Source: Manis javanica
Taxonomy: Eukaryota > Chordata > Mammalia > Pholidota > Manidae
Reading direction: 5' to 3'
Assembly (NCBI RefSeq): GCF_040802235.1
Contig: NC_133158.1
Location: forward strand, 166,071,401 to 166,135,400
Length of the DNA stretch: 64,000 bases
In this document: positions 24,241-35,330 of the stretch, piece by piece
Layout: every line of letters starts with the position of its first letter
Position numbering within the stretch: the stretch's first letter is position 1
Translations under genes and position numbers: made by a program
Notes under the pieces: generated by a model
Told to the model about the DNA's origin: nothing
What the model saw: the letters and a program-made list of their open reading frames with translations, nothing else
The model's database searches: none

Positions 24241-27211
24241 GTAAATCTTGATCTTTCTTTAGGCTAGTGAGCCAATTCACACCCTGAGCAACAGGGGGCA
24301 GTGTCCTCGGTGGGGCAGCCCTCCCCTCCCATGCTCTGGGATCTACAAGGTAGTCTTGACCACTCTGCAAAGCCCTAGCACATCTGTGTATCAGCTGCAC
24401 AGAGCACACATTATTTACATTATGCAAAAACACATACATTACTTTCAGTAATAATGATGAAATGAATAATCATAATAATGGACAGAAAAGAAACGGTGAG
24501 ATTTTTATTTTACTGAACTTTGAATATATAATCATGCCAATAAAAATAAATAATAAAATAAATTATTGCAGGATCAAAAAAGACGGAAAAGAAATGGATT
24601 AATATGTTTTAATTGCATTAATTTTATTTTTCAAATGAAAGGGAAAAATATTACCTACATATTAGTCTGCCACAGAAATCAACAATACGTTACAGGTTAT
24701 TAGCAATGTGATGACAAATAAGAAAAATCACAAAAAGGAATCAATTTCAATTTTCAAAGACAGTATGCAAAAGCAGCAAAATATTTCATGTACAAGCTAA
24801 AACTTGCATTTACCAAACAAAAATATTACACCTTGCAGTTAGCATTGTTTCACTGTTTCAAATTTTAATCACAAATAAAAGCTCCAAGAGGTCGCACAGA
24901 ATGAGAGGACTAAATTGAGTGAGAGAGAACTGAAGCGGCACAAACTGTCACAATCATGCCTGCCACTCCTGATTTCATATCCACATTTAGATGGAGAGGC
25001 AGGCCACACCGTGGGAGTCGGAAACATGCCGTGTGCTCAGGGAAAGCATGAGTGATGCTGAACCACTGGAAGCTTAACTCTCAAACAAATGCGTGTGGGT
25101 AAGTCCATTTATGCCAGGGCATCCCTGAGTTAGCTTCCATGTAGAAAACTGTTTATTAAAGGATAAGCAATAAAAAGTGCTAATTTTATTTATTGCAAAA
25201 TTGAATAGTAACTGTAAAAATGTTTTAGAACTTAAACTAACAAAAAACTTTGAGGGAGGAAGAGGATTTGATATTGTATCTAATACTGTGTAGAATTATC
25301 TGTATGTAACTAGTAAAAGTAAGCCAGCTTTTACTTTGTTTTATTATTGTTTTAAAATTCTCTGGACAATGCACCCTCTTATTGCTTGGGTCCAGTTCTG
25401 GCACTACTCCATGTTACAGGAAATGAGGGAAAATAATATAGGAACTATGACTTAAGGCCGGATATATTTAATCTGTAAGACCCTTCCTCCCCATTCCAGG
25501 TCCACAGTGCACAGGCCTACACAGGAACCTCAGGAAACCTCAGTAGACAGTCTGGATCTTGGAGCAGAGTAAGCAGCCTGCCCAGGGTTGCCTTTCATAG
25601 GCTCTGAAATGATAGCATGTGCTGTTTATGTACTGGGTGAGGGCAAAACAGGAGTTAGGGTGTGTATGTGTGCATATGTGCGTGTGTGCCTAAGTGTGGG
25701 GCCAGGCTAGGGAGGCTGGTGTCCAGCACTAAGAATAAATATAAAATAGATTTGTGCCCTCTCCTGGAAGTAATGGGAAATATGGTTTTAAAAATTAATA
25801 TGAAATTAAATAACCTCTATATTCAAGAGTTCAGAATACCTCCCAGACACCAGATAATTCATATTTTCAGTTTCCCTGTGAGTTTGGCAAGAGATGCCTG
25901 TTAGCAATTTAATGAGGAGGAAATTGTGATAAGGATATTCAGTGACTTTTTCCCCATCAGGTGAATTTATGAACCACTAGATGAGTTTTAGATTTCTCTA
26001 TAGAAAAAGAAAAGAATCAGATCAAATTAATAACAAGCAATTATTTAAAACTCTTATTTAGGAGTATGCTATGACAATATCTAGTTCATTAGAAGATGGA
26101 TAGTCCCAGTGACCAGCCATTCCACCTCTTGATACACACAGATGGGAGATTTGTGCATAAGAAGGCATTGTATGAGAATGTTCTGACAGACTGAGTTTAT
26201 TTGGCTCAATAGTTTTCTACTCCATGCTACTAATGGCCCTCCAGGAAGATCACCTTCTTTTGACCACAAAGAGGTGGTTTTGATCATGGCTGTGGAGAAG
26301 CTTATGGAACTCCGTTGCTGGGGACCATGCTGTTGTAACCTTTCTCCTGCTCAGCTAGCTGGGCCCAGGGCATGTCTGCTGCAGGTCTCCCAGGTCACCC
26401 CTGGCACAGCTCAATTATCACCTACCAAGTGCATGGCCTGCAGGCCTCTGCTCTCCTACTCTGAGCTGTCTGTCGCCACTTGCACTAAGGTGCAAGATAC
26501 AACAGGCCCACTGCAGGCACACTGGCTACAGGGCACAGAAGGCCACAGGCTGCGGGCAGACAGAGATGTCCCTGGCTAGCACCTGCACGGAGACTGGTGA
26601 TGCCATCTGCTTCTTGTGACCACCGCAAGACCCGGGTAACAGTGCCAAGTGATGCAGGAAGTTCACGCCCAGGGAAGCGAATTTATACCACTGGAAGGCA
26701 AGGATGAGAGAGAACCTATGAATGAATGAATTCTCCTCCCTCTCCCTCAAAGGACCCTTCTGAGAAGTGGTTCCACGTGGCCTCTCTGAAAACTCCCACA
26801 TGACTGAGCAGCCAGTTGTGCTTATTAGTGAAGCAGAGGCCAGCTCGGTAACAAACCACCTTCTGCTCGCTTCCTCTCCTCCTGCCACATCGCCCTGTCC
26901 ACCCACCTTGGCTCTTGCTTCCTTGGGTTGCAGTCTTCCAATACAGCTTAGAATGTAAATTTCACCTTAGGCTGTAATTTCCAGGGACCCCAGACCCGGA
27001 CAAAGAATGTTTACTGCAGCAAAATCGTCACAATGCTTAGACATTGTTTTATGGTCACAGAAAATAATTAAACCATAAGTGTGAAGAAAAAGAAGAGGAA
27101 AATAGAGAAAATCATGAATTTCAAAGCTGGAAATTAAAATTAAAACAAACATCAACTCACAGGACAAAGAATAGCCTATGACTTAGATTTTACCTTTCTT
27201 TGTAAGCTTCC
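24241..27211. other. Unassigned intergenic DNA
   Basis: No gene recognised. 24.4-25.4 kb is AT-rich with no repeat signature, including a palindromic homeodomain-like TTAATTGCATTAATT near 24609. A GT-rich run lies at 25658-25690. 26095-26185 resembles a decayed old L1 ORF2 piece. GC-richer 26.3-26.9 kb has chance open frames. Confidence 0.4.
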
Positions 27212-28063
27212 TCTAAACCTTATATATACATATAAAAAATATATATATATATATATATATATTTTTTGGTATCATTAATTTACAATTACATGAGGAACAT
27301 TATGTTTACTAGGCTCCCCCCTTCACTAAGCCCCCCCCACATACCCCAGTACAGTCACTGTCCATCAGTGTAGTAAGATGATGTAGAGTCACTACTTGTC
27401 TTCTCTGTGTTGCACAGCCCTCCCCATACCTCCCCCCACATTATACATGCTAATCATAATGCCCCCTTTCTTTTTCCTCACCCTTATCCCTCCCTTCCCA
27501 CCCATCCTCCCCAGTCCCTTTCCCTTTGTTAACTGTTAGTCCATTCTTGGGTTCTGTGATTCTGCTGCTGTTTTTGTTCCTTCAGTTTTTTCTTTGTTCT
27601 TATTCTCCACATATGAGTGAAATCATTTGGTACTTGTCTTTCTCCGCTTGGCTTATTTCACTGAGCTAATACCCTCTAGCTCCATCCGTGTTGTTGCAAA
27701 TGGTAGGATTTGTTTTCTTCTTATGGCTGAATAATATTCCATTATGTATATGTACCACATCTTCTTTATCCATTCATCTACTGATGGACACTTAGGTTGC
27801 TTCCATTTCTTGGCTATTGAAAATAGTGCTGCCATAAACACAGGAGTGCATCTGCCTTTTTCAAACTGGGCTTCTGCATTCTTAGGGTAAATTCCTAGAA
27901 GTGGAATTCCTGGTTCAATTGGTATTTCTATTTTGAGCTTTTTGAGGAACCTCCATACTGCTTTCCACAATGGTTGAACTAATTTATATTTCCACCAGCA
28001 GTGTAGGAGGGTTCCCCTTTCTCCACAACCTCGCCAACATTTGTTGTTGTCTAAACCTTATAT
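27212..28063 (-). mobile_element. 5'-truncated L1 with exact 14-bp target-site duplication
   Basis: Body 27226-28049. The tail on the left has become (AT)n plus T-run, then 3' UTR, then an ORF2 C-terminal frame at 27653-27970 (CPSVDEWIKKMWY readable, no stop until its end). TCTAAACCTTATAT is exactly repeated at 27212-27225 and 28050-28063. Truncated and non-autonomous. Confidence 0.93.
27237..27262. repeat. (AT)n microsatellite in an L1 tail
   Basis: An uninterrupted AT dinucleotide run inside the A/T tail of the L1 insertion; likely length-polymorphic. Confidence 0.9.
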
Positions 28064-28234
28064 TTTAAATGATTACAATATCATGAAAAGCTTTCAGCTC
28101 TTAAAATGTGCTTGAATATATGGATGCCACTGGTTAGTCTAGAAATGAAAAAACAGTACTCAGAAAAGCAATCATTGTTTCAGGTAGAACTTTAATACAT
28201 TTCACTTAGTAAAACTGACCAGAGTTCAAAAAGT
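28064..28234. other. Short unassigned spacer
   Basis: No feature recognised. Confidence 0.4.
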
Positions 28235-28440
28235 TCTTCTGAGAGTTCTGGAGTCAGGTGAACTGGGATTAAAAACCCAGATCTAGCCATCACCTGAAAG
28301 TTACTCCATCTCTTTAAGCTTCAGTTTTCTATTCTTTTAGATGAGGAGGAGATAGTCTGGAAGTCATAAGTAGTCATGCATTTTAAATAAGATAAGTTGC
28401 TGTCTGGCACATAGTATTCAATAAACATCACCCATTACAA
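28235..28440 (+). repeat. MIR SINE fossil
   Basis: 'gttctggagtcaggtgaact' (tRNA-derived head), 'ccatctctttaagcttcagt' and 'gtctggcacatagtattcaa' are forward MIR from near the start. Confidence 0.75.
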
Positions 28441-28599
28441 TCCCAATGTGGAAAACCAATTCTTTGTGAGCAAAAATCAGTGCTGAATAAAACTGTACTT
28501 ACACTTGTTGTCTTGAGAAGATAAATTCCAGTTGGAGCTTTTACCATGGAAATAGCATGTGAGTTTTTTCATTATTTTAAGTGTGTGCATGTGTGTGTG

Positions 28600-28700
28600 A
28601 GTGAACTCATTCAACCCATATCATTGAGCACATACTTTAGGCCTGGCATTTTTCTAGGCATAAGGACAGATGGAGATCAAGATAAGACTAGGGCTGTCTT
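28600..28700 (-). repeat. L2 LINE 3'-end fragment
   Basis: 'attgagcacatactttaggc' and 'tctaggcataaggacagatg' are the reversed L2 tail. Confidence 0.55.
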
Positions 28701-29337
28701 TTCAAGGATTTCTTGTTCATGAAATCCTGATAGTGTTTTTTTGTTTATTTGTTTGCTGTTTCAGGAGAAATTTAGGGTGACAAGAGACTAAAACCCCAGG
28801 GCAGAATGATAGCCTGAGGTTTACATTTTTGATGTACTGAGTGTTCTTTTGAAGGAAACCAGGAAACGTCCCATCTCTGGGAAGGTGTGGAAGGTGGGCA
28901 AAAGGTGACCACAGTCCAAATGCCAAAGGGCACAGGTTCAGGACAGTGGCCCCAGGGAGGCACTGTTGCCTGGGAAGTGTTGAGGACATGGGCCCTAAGC
29001 AGGACCACGGGAGAGACAGGCTTCTTATCTGGCTGTCCAGCCTTTTGCAGGAGGGCTTGGCTCATAGGCCCCAGGGCCTGCCCTAGTTAACATTTCTGTC
29101 TTCCCAGGGGTGGGAAGTGGCTCCTTCTACACCTGTGAGAGCAAAGTTGGGTTCGGCCACTGCCTGGTTGACTGATGGTCACCTCTCACTTCTCTGCCAC
29201 AAGCCAGGTCACCGTAAGCCCAGAGAAGACTTGCTCTCTCCTTGGGAATTACCAGTTCTATTAAACTAGTTATCCAAAACTATATATATAGACTTAGCAT
29301 ATGATGAAAGACCTTCACCATACCATCTTTTAAAATT
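28701..29337. other. Unassigned intergenic DNA
   Basis: No gene recognised. Open frames on both strands at 28717-29090 lack features. Confidence 0.4.
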
Positions 29338-30935
29338 AAAACTCGTATTCTGAATCCTAAAATGGAAGAATAAAGCAGGGGGCATCTTGCTTCCCAATTT
29401 CAAGCTGTACTACAAAGCCACAGTAATCAAGACAATTTGGTACTGGCACAAGAACAGACCCATACACCAGTGGAACAGAATATATAGAGAGTCCAGATAT
29501 TAACCCAAGCACATATGGTCAATTAATATACAATAAAGGAGCCATGGATAGACAACGGGGAAATGACAGCCACTTCAACAGCTGGTGTTGGCAAAACTGG
29601 ACAGCTATACGCAAGAGAATGAAACTGGATCATTGTCTAACCCCATACACAAAAGTGAACTCAAAATGGGTCAAAGATCTGAATTTAAGTCATGAAATTA
29701 TAAAACTCTTAGAAGAAAACATAGGCAAAACTCTCTTGAATATAAACATGAACAACTTCTTCATGAACACAATCTCCACAGGCAAGAGAAACAAAAGCAA
29801 AAATGAACAAGTGGGACTATATCAAATTAAAAAGCTTCTGTACAGCAAAGGACACCATCAGTAGAACAAAAAGGTACCCTACAATATGGGAGAATATATC
29901 CATAAGTGACATATCCGATAAGGAGTTGACATCCAAAATATACAAAGAGCTCATGCACCTCAACAAAGAAAATGCAAATAATCCAATTTAAAATAATAGG
30001 CAGAGGATCTGAACAGACACTTCTCCAAAGAAGAAATTCAGATGGCCAAAGGCACATGAAAAGATGCTCCACATCGCTAATCATCAGAGAAATGCAAATT
30101 AAAACCATACTGAAATATCACCTCGCACCAGTTAGGATGACCACCATCCAAAAGACAAACAACAACAAATGTTGGCAAGGTTGTGGAGAAAGGGGAACCC
30201 TCCTACACTGCTGGTGGGAATGTAAATTAGTTCTACTATTGTGGAAAGCAGTATGGAGGTTCCTCAAAAAACTCAAAATAGAAATACCATTTGACCCAGG
30301 AATTCCACTCCTAGGAATTTATCCTAAGAATGCAGCAGCCACGTTTGAAAAAGACATATGCACCCCTGTATTTATTGCAGTACTATTTACAATAGCCAAG
30401 AAATGGAAGCAACCTAAGTGTCCATCAGTACATGAATGGATAAAGAAGAGGTGGTACATACATACAATGGAATATTATTCAGCCATAAGAAGAAAACAGA
30501 TCTGCCATTTGCAACAACATGGATGGAGCTAGAGGGTATTATGCAGTGAAATAAGCCAGGTGGAGAAAGACAATACCAAATGATATCATTCATCTGTGGA
30601 GCATAATAAGAACAAAGCAAAAACTGAAGGAACAAAACAGCAGCAGACTCACAGAACCCAAAGGGAATGGGACTGGGGGTGGGGGGTGGAAATGGAGGGA
30701 GAAGGGAAATAAGGGGCATTTTGATTAGCATACATAACATAGGGGGAGGACACAGGGAAGGCAGCACAACACAGAGAAGACAAGTAGTGACTCTATAGCA
30801 TCTTACTACACTGATGGACAGTGACGTAATGGGGTATGTTGGGGGGACTTGATAATGGGGGGAATCTAGTAACCACAGTATTGCTCACCTAAGTGTATAA
30901 TAATGATACCAAAAAAAAAAAAAACTCATCTTCTG
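29338..30935 (+). mobile_element. 5'-truncated L1, longest young copy in the window (1.6 kb)
   Basis: Body about 29353-30920. It encodes ORF2 C-terminal sequence in two broken pieces (29544-29864 and 29972-30532). The second has the cysteine-bearing region ([19 protein letters not shown]) and the [20 protein letters not shown] tail. A G-rich 3' UTR follows, then 'taatgatacc' and an A13 tail. Candidate target-site duplication AAAACTCGTATTCTG (29338-29352) versus AAAACTCATCTTCTG (30921-30935), 13 of 15 matching. Frameshifts and stops make it inactive. Confidence 0.93.
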
Positions 30936-31190
30936 TTTGCTCACTCTGCTATAACCACACTTGTCCTTTTTTTCCTGTTCTTCAAATACGTCATGTTTCT
31001 ATTTCAGGGTCTTAGCACATGCTCTTACCTCTGCCTGAAATGCGTATGCCCAGATTGTCATATGGTAGGTTTCAAACAGTTCAGACTTCAGCCTAAATAT
31101 CACCTCTTTAGAAAGGTCCTCCCTGACCACCCTGTTAACGTTGCTCACCAGATAATTCCTTCCCTCCCTGGCATTCTCTCTCTCTTCTGT
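30936..31190 (+). repeat. L2 LINE fossil
   Basis: 'gtcttagcacatgctcttac', 'cctaaatatcacctctttag' and 'aaggtcctccctgaccaccc' are the L2 3' UTR section; the young L1 landed directly upstream. Confidence 0.75.
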
Positions 31191-31264
31191 TCTTTATTTT
31201 CTTAAGCCTCTGATGAAAAATACTGAGTCCATCATATACCTCAGTCCCTGGTATGCTATTATTG

Positions 31265-31355
31265 CCTTTCTTTCATTAATATTTTACTGATAAGAAACTG
31301 AGGCACAGAATGGTTAATGACTTTCTTAAGGCCTTGGTGGCACATAGCTGGGCCT
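31265..31355 (-). repeat. MIR SINE fragment
   Basis: 'ataagaaactgaggcacaga' and 'ggtggcacatagctgggcc' are reversed MIR core. Confidence 0.7.
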
Positions 31356-31944
31356 TACGCTTGTAGGGGACTCCCTTTAGGTGAGGATGAGAAGAGCCCC
31401 CATCGCTTCAACCTGAGCTTTCCTGTCCCTTCCCCCACCACTTATGCTACATAAATGCCCCTCAGAGAACCAGTACGACTGTCCTGCCCTTTACCTGAAC
31501 TGCTTCTCCCTGGCTGGTAACCCCCTAACCTTGGATGTGGAAGGGAAGGATGGGATGGCCCCGCTGCTATCTTCTCCTAGTCCTGGCCAGGCTCTGGCAC
31601 TGCCCACATGTGATCCCATCGCCCCAGTCTTGCTAATACTTTGTCTCAAGGTGGCACCAGACCAGGCAATGATTTGCCCAAAGGCAGTGGGGGTCTGGGT
31701 GGGGTGGGAAACCACTCCCAACCCTGCCCTTGCCCTGCCCCAGCAGGGACCTCTTCTGCCTCTCCTGCCGTTTGCCCACAGTAGGCCACAGCTACCCCTT
31801 CCCTCTGCCAAGGTTCTTCGTGGGTCTTCCTGGATTTACACAGACTTGAAGATTCATATACTTCCTTCTTTCTTCTGAGACAACATCAGGGTTGAATTTT
31901 GTGGGGAACCTTATATTCTTCATAATCTAATCATAACCTGAAAT
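31356..31944. other. Unassigned GC-richer intergenic DNA
   Basis: Overlapping open frames on both strands (31444-31878 and 31491-31811) have no recognisable domain; judged chance. Confidence 0.4.
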
Positions 31945-32085
31945 GGTCATCTTTGTTTATTTGTTTACTTGTTTATTATCTGTCACCTTCGCTGTCAGTA
32001 ATGCATCATGAACAGGGACCTTGTATTTATTCGTATATTTCCAGCTTTAGTTCAGTGTCCAGCACATACTGGTTAAGAGAGATAT
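31945..32085 (+). repeat. L2 LINE 3'-end fragment
   Basis: 'tgaacagggaccttgtattt' and 'cagtgtccagcacatactgg' match the L2 3' UTR. Confidence 0.5.
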
Positions 32086-32317
32086 AAGAAATAGCCATGT
32101 TTTCTACACAGTTCATTGTGTTCTTGGTTTCCCTTATATAAGGTTCAAGGATGAGAAAAATATAAGTATAGCTTTTGTTAATATAATAAGTGAGATTGTG
32201 GAAAATGTTCTTTAATCTATTTGTGTCTCATGGGAAGAGGCAGGTCTGCAAAGAGATGCTGCCTGACCAAGTAGAGTAATAGACTAAGCTTATTTGGTAC
32301 TTTGTATCAGTGGTATA
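32086..32317. other. Unassigned spacer
   Basis: No feature recognised. Confidence 0.4.
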
Positions 32318-32980
32318 CAGTGTGGTTTAAGGACCCCTGGGGATCCCAAGGCCCTTTCAGTGGGCTGGTGGGTCAAAATCAAGCATGCACAAAAGAAATG
32401 TTCAAAATGCAGGCTTGACCAATGGATTAAAATGTAACGAGTGCAAAATGTCAGTCAGTGTGGTTTCAGCTTCCACACTGCAACTAACCGTTTAAGAAAA
32501 TATCACTTGCTAAGTTTGTATATAGTAGCATAGAAGAGTATCTCCAATTATCTGAGGCCATTAACACACTTTAACTTTTCAAATTCATGTCTGTATGACA
32601 TCAAATTTTCTTCCTGTACTTCAACCAAAATAATATATTACGACAGGTTAAAGTCAGAAGCAAGTATGTAAGTCTCATTTTCTTTCATTGGGCCAGACAT
32701 TAAAGAGATTGTAAAAGTGTAAAAGTGCTACTTTCTCACATCTTTTTTTGTTGTTCTGGAAAACATAGTTATTTTTCATGAAAAGATGTCATTTATGTTA
32801 ATATGTAATAGGTTTATTATGGCTACTTTATAATGAACTAATAAATATTTTAAAATTTTTGAGTTTTAATTTCTAATCAATAAATCCCAATAGATATAAC
32901 TCAACAACAACTGCTCTTCAGGTTCTCACTAATTTTTAAGAGTGTGGGGGTCCTGGGGTGAAAAATTTTAAGAACTTCCA
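32318..32980. mobile_element. Old DNA-transposon fossil (hAT-like)
   Basis: The left end 'gtttaaggacccctggggat' and right end 'ggggtcctggggtgaaaaat' are imperfect inverted repeats. 'tctaatcaataaatcccaat' and 'agatataactcaacaacaac' inside match a common mammalian non-autonomous DNA transposon. No transposase frame remains. Confidence 0.55.
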
Positions 32981-33409
32981 TTTTATTCCATTGCAGGGAG
33001 ATAAGCCACAGCCTGTGAACTAGCTGTAAGAGTATCAGCTCTGAGAACCTGGAGTCTTCATTTTTAAGAGCATTTTGTGTATCTTAAATAAGTCAAATTC
33101 ATTCCCAGAAGAACTGATACAAGTAATTTTAAAATAAGATGACTTTATTGATGAGATATTACAATGAGGCAAACATCCACACAATCTCAGAATCATGTTG
33201 AAATAAAATATTTATAAAACTTAATGACACAGGGGTTGAGCGTCAAGCTATCTGAGGCCTGGGCTTGCCACTGGTGCACTCTCTTCACACTTGTGGCCAA
33301 GCCAAAGTTGAAAGACTTAAGTTTGGAGGATCAAGTACAAAGTCATGTTGTAAAGAGGGTGGATATGAGGAAGAGCTAAGGATTGGGGCCGTTAAGGCCC
33401 CTGCCACAC
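32981..33409. other. Unassigned spacer
   Basis: No gene or repeat recognised. Confidence 0.4.
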
Positions 33410-34024
33410 TGAGACAGGGAAGGTGAGCCTAGACAGAGTAGGGTGTGAGGGCCTCTGGAAAGAAAACAAAGCAAGATAATCTATTGTGGCATTTGCTTTG
33501 TCCTACTGCCCCCCCACTTCTTCCTCCAGCCCTAAACAAATAATTTGTTGCAACTTAGACAATGTAGCAAGCCAGCCCCAAACAACACAGTAAAAACAGG
33601 AAGGATTCCATCTTAAAACCCAATTAGCTAAAAAAAGTTTCCTAACAAACAGACAATAACTCAGCCCACCTTGGGAACAAAGCAGGCAGTCTTGAGTGAT
33701 ACCCTCCCAGACCAGGAAGCTGCTATCCTGGGAGGAAATCAGAGCAGTAAAATTCTTAATAACCAGGAAGACTAAAAAGAAACTTAGTGTTTCTTCAAAA
33801 GTATTTGGGACCACTTAGCAGGTGTACATCCCTAGCCCTTTGTCTTTCAACTGTCTATCAAAACCCCCAGACAACGCACCACCCCGGAGCTCTCTTGTCC
33901 CCTCCTGGCCTGAGCCAGGACCTCTGTCCTTACGCTCTATCTCTAAAAGCCTCTGCCTTGCTCTCCTACCTTGACTGCTTGTGAAGTTCATTCTTTGCCT
34001 CCGTGAACAAGAACCCCGGCTTCA
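33410..34024 (+). mobile_element. Solo LTR of a class-I-like endogenous retrovirus (copy 1)
   Basis: Starts TGAGACAGGGA, ends GGCTTCA. A TATA-like TATCAAAACCCCCAGACAA lies at about 33855. An R/U5-like part follows: CTCTCTTGTCCCCTCCTGGC, a decayed poly(A) signal in CTCTAAAAGCCTCTGCC, then 'gaacaagaaccccgg'. It aligns by eye with the minus-strand copy at 6701-7259. No primer-binding site or viral gene lies beside it, so it is a solo LTR. Target-site duplication is not evident. Confidence 0.65.
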
Positions 34025-34894
34025 ACGCCAATGGTGTAAAGTTAAGGTGCAAGTCCGCCTTCCCAGTTACCGCTGCTCAGTAGTGGAGGCAGGGAACTGC
34101 TTTCATTACTGAGATTCCTGGAAGCTTAGGGAGAAATCTCTGAAGCACCTTTTTTTCTAAGTGACCATGAACTACTGATGTAAATGGGCGCTCAATCCAT
34201 AAAACTTCACTTTTGCCAAACTTCCAAGTTAGTTACTTAAGGCAGTTACTTATTTAACTCCCAGTGGATGTTCAGAAAAACTCCCCCAACAATTTCTTTG
34301 TATTGCTCATCTGTAAATGATGAGGGAGTTAGGCAATGTTGAACTTCCTTGCAGTTAGATTTACTGAATATTTAATAGACTAAAAATAGTAATTTTAAAG
34401 TCTATTATTATGTGAGTTCACCCAAAAGGGATTAGTTTTGTACTAAACAGGGTATGGCACACTTTTAAAGAAATGTGTCTCTTCCAATAATAACCAGCTG
34501 TATTAATTGTACTGTAGATTTGGGGTAGGAGATTAAAAGGGGTAAAGAATTTATTAAAAACATAAACTCAGAGGCAAAACAATAAATACGCACTTAATAA
34601 ATAAGACCCTTCCTGTCAATTTTAGAGCTCTAAGGGTAATAAGAATACTGCTTATATTTAAATGATGCTTTTTTCCCCAAATAATTCAAAACTCTTTAAA
34701 AGGAATCCCTGTAGCCCCTGCTACATGAAAGAAAAATATTTTATTCTCATTTTGTGTATCAATTTAATGAGTTTCTGTGAAAAACTAAAACAACTGGTGA
34801 CAAGTCTAGTCATTTAATTATTTGACTCAATTCAACTTTAATGGTCTTTATTAATTGACCACTGATAATGAAACAGTGGAAAGCCCATCCTTTA
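34025..34894. other. Unassigned AT-rich intergenic DNA
   Basis: No feature recognised. Confidence 0.4.
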
Positions 34895-35330
34895 TTTATT
34901 TTCATTTACTGAGTGCCTATCATGTGTTAAGCACTGAGGAAATTCTAAGATTATAAAACTAGTCCTTGACTAGTGGTTACCAAAGGGGAAGGTTGTGGGA
35001 GGATGGGAGGAGAGGGAGGGGGAAGGGGATGGAGGGGTATTATGTTTAGTACACACGGTGTGGGGGGTCACGGGGAAAACAGTGTAGCACAGAGAAAGCA
35101 AATAGTGAATCTGGGGCATCTTACTACACTGATGGACAGTGACTGCACTGGGGTATGGGTGGGGACTTGGTAATATGGGTAAATGTAGTAACCACATTGT
35201 TTTTTCATGTGAAACCTTCAAAAGAGTGTATATCAATAATACCTTACTAAAAAATTTTTTAAAGAACTAGTCCTTGTTCACATTGATCTTATAGTTCATT
35301 TGGGGAGGTAATTATTGCATATATATACTT
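34895..35330 (-). repeat. L2 LINE 3'-end fossil, split by an L1
   Basis: The left half (34895-34968: 'ttactgagtgcctatcatgt') and right half (from 35265: 'tccttgttcacattgatctt', 'atagttcatttggggagg') make a continuous reversed L2 once the L1 at 34969-35264 and one copy of the duplication are set aside. Confidence 0.6.
34957..35276 (+). mobile_element. Very short L1 3'-UTR insertion with exact 12-bp target-site duplication
   Basis: Body 34969-35264, only the G-rich 3' UTR part to the terminal 'aataataccttactaaaaaa'. AACTAGTCCTTG is repeated exactly at 34957-34968 and 35265-35276. It sits inside an older L2, giving a clear order of events. Confidence 0.92.

Noticed and set aside
29972..30532. 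186-codon frame as a host gene
   Set aside because: It is the L1 ORF2 C-terminus, not a host gene.
31444..31878. 144-codon frame
   Set aside because: Low-complexity Pro/Leu content with an antisense frame of similar size; no family resemblance.
33855..33970. Stand-alone promoter from TATA-like and poly(A)-like motifs
   Set aside because: These are ordinary LTR parts; no downstream gene is seen.
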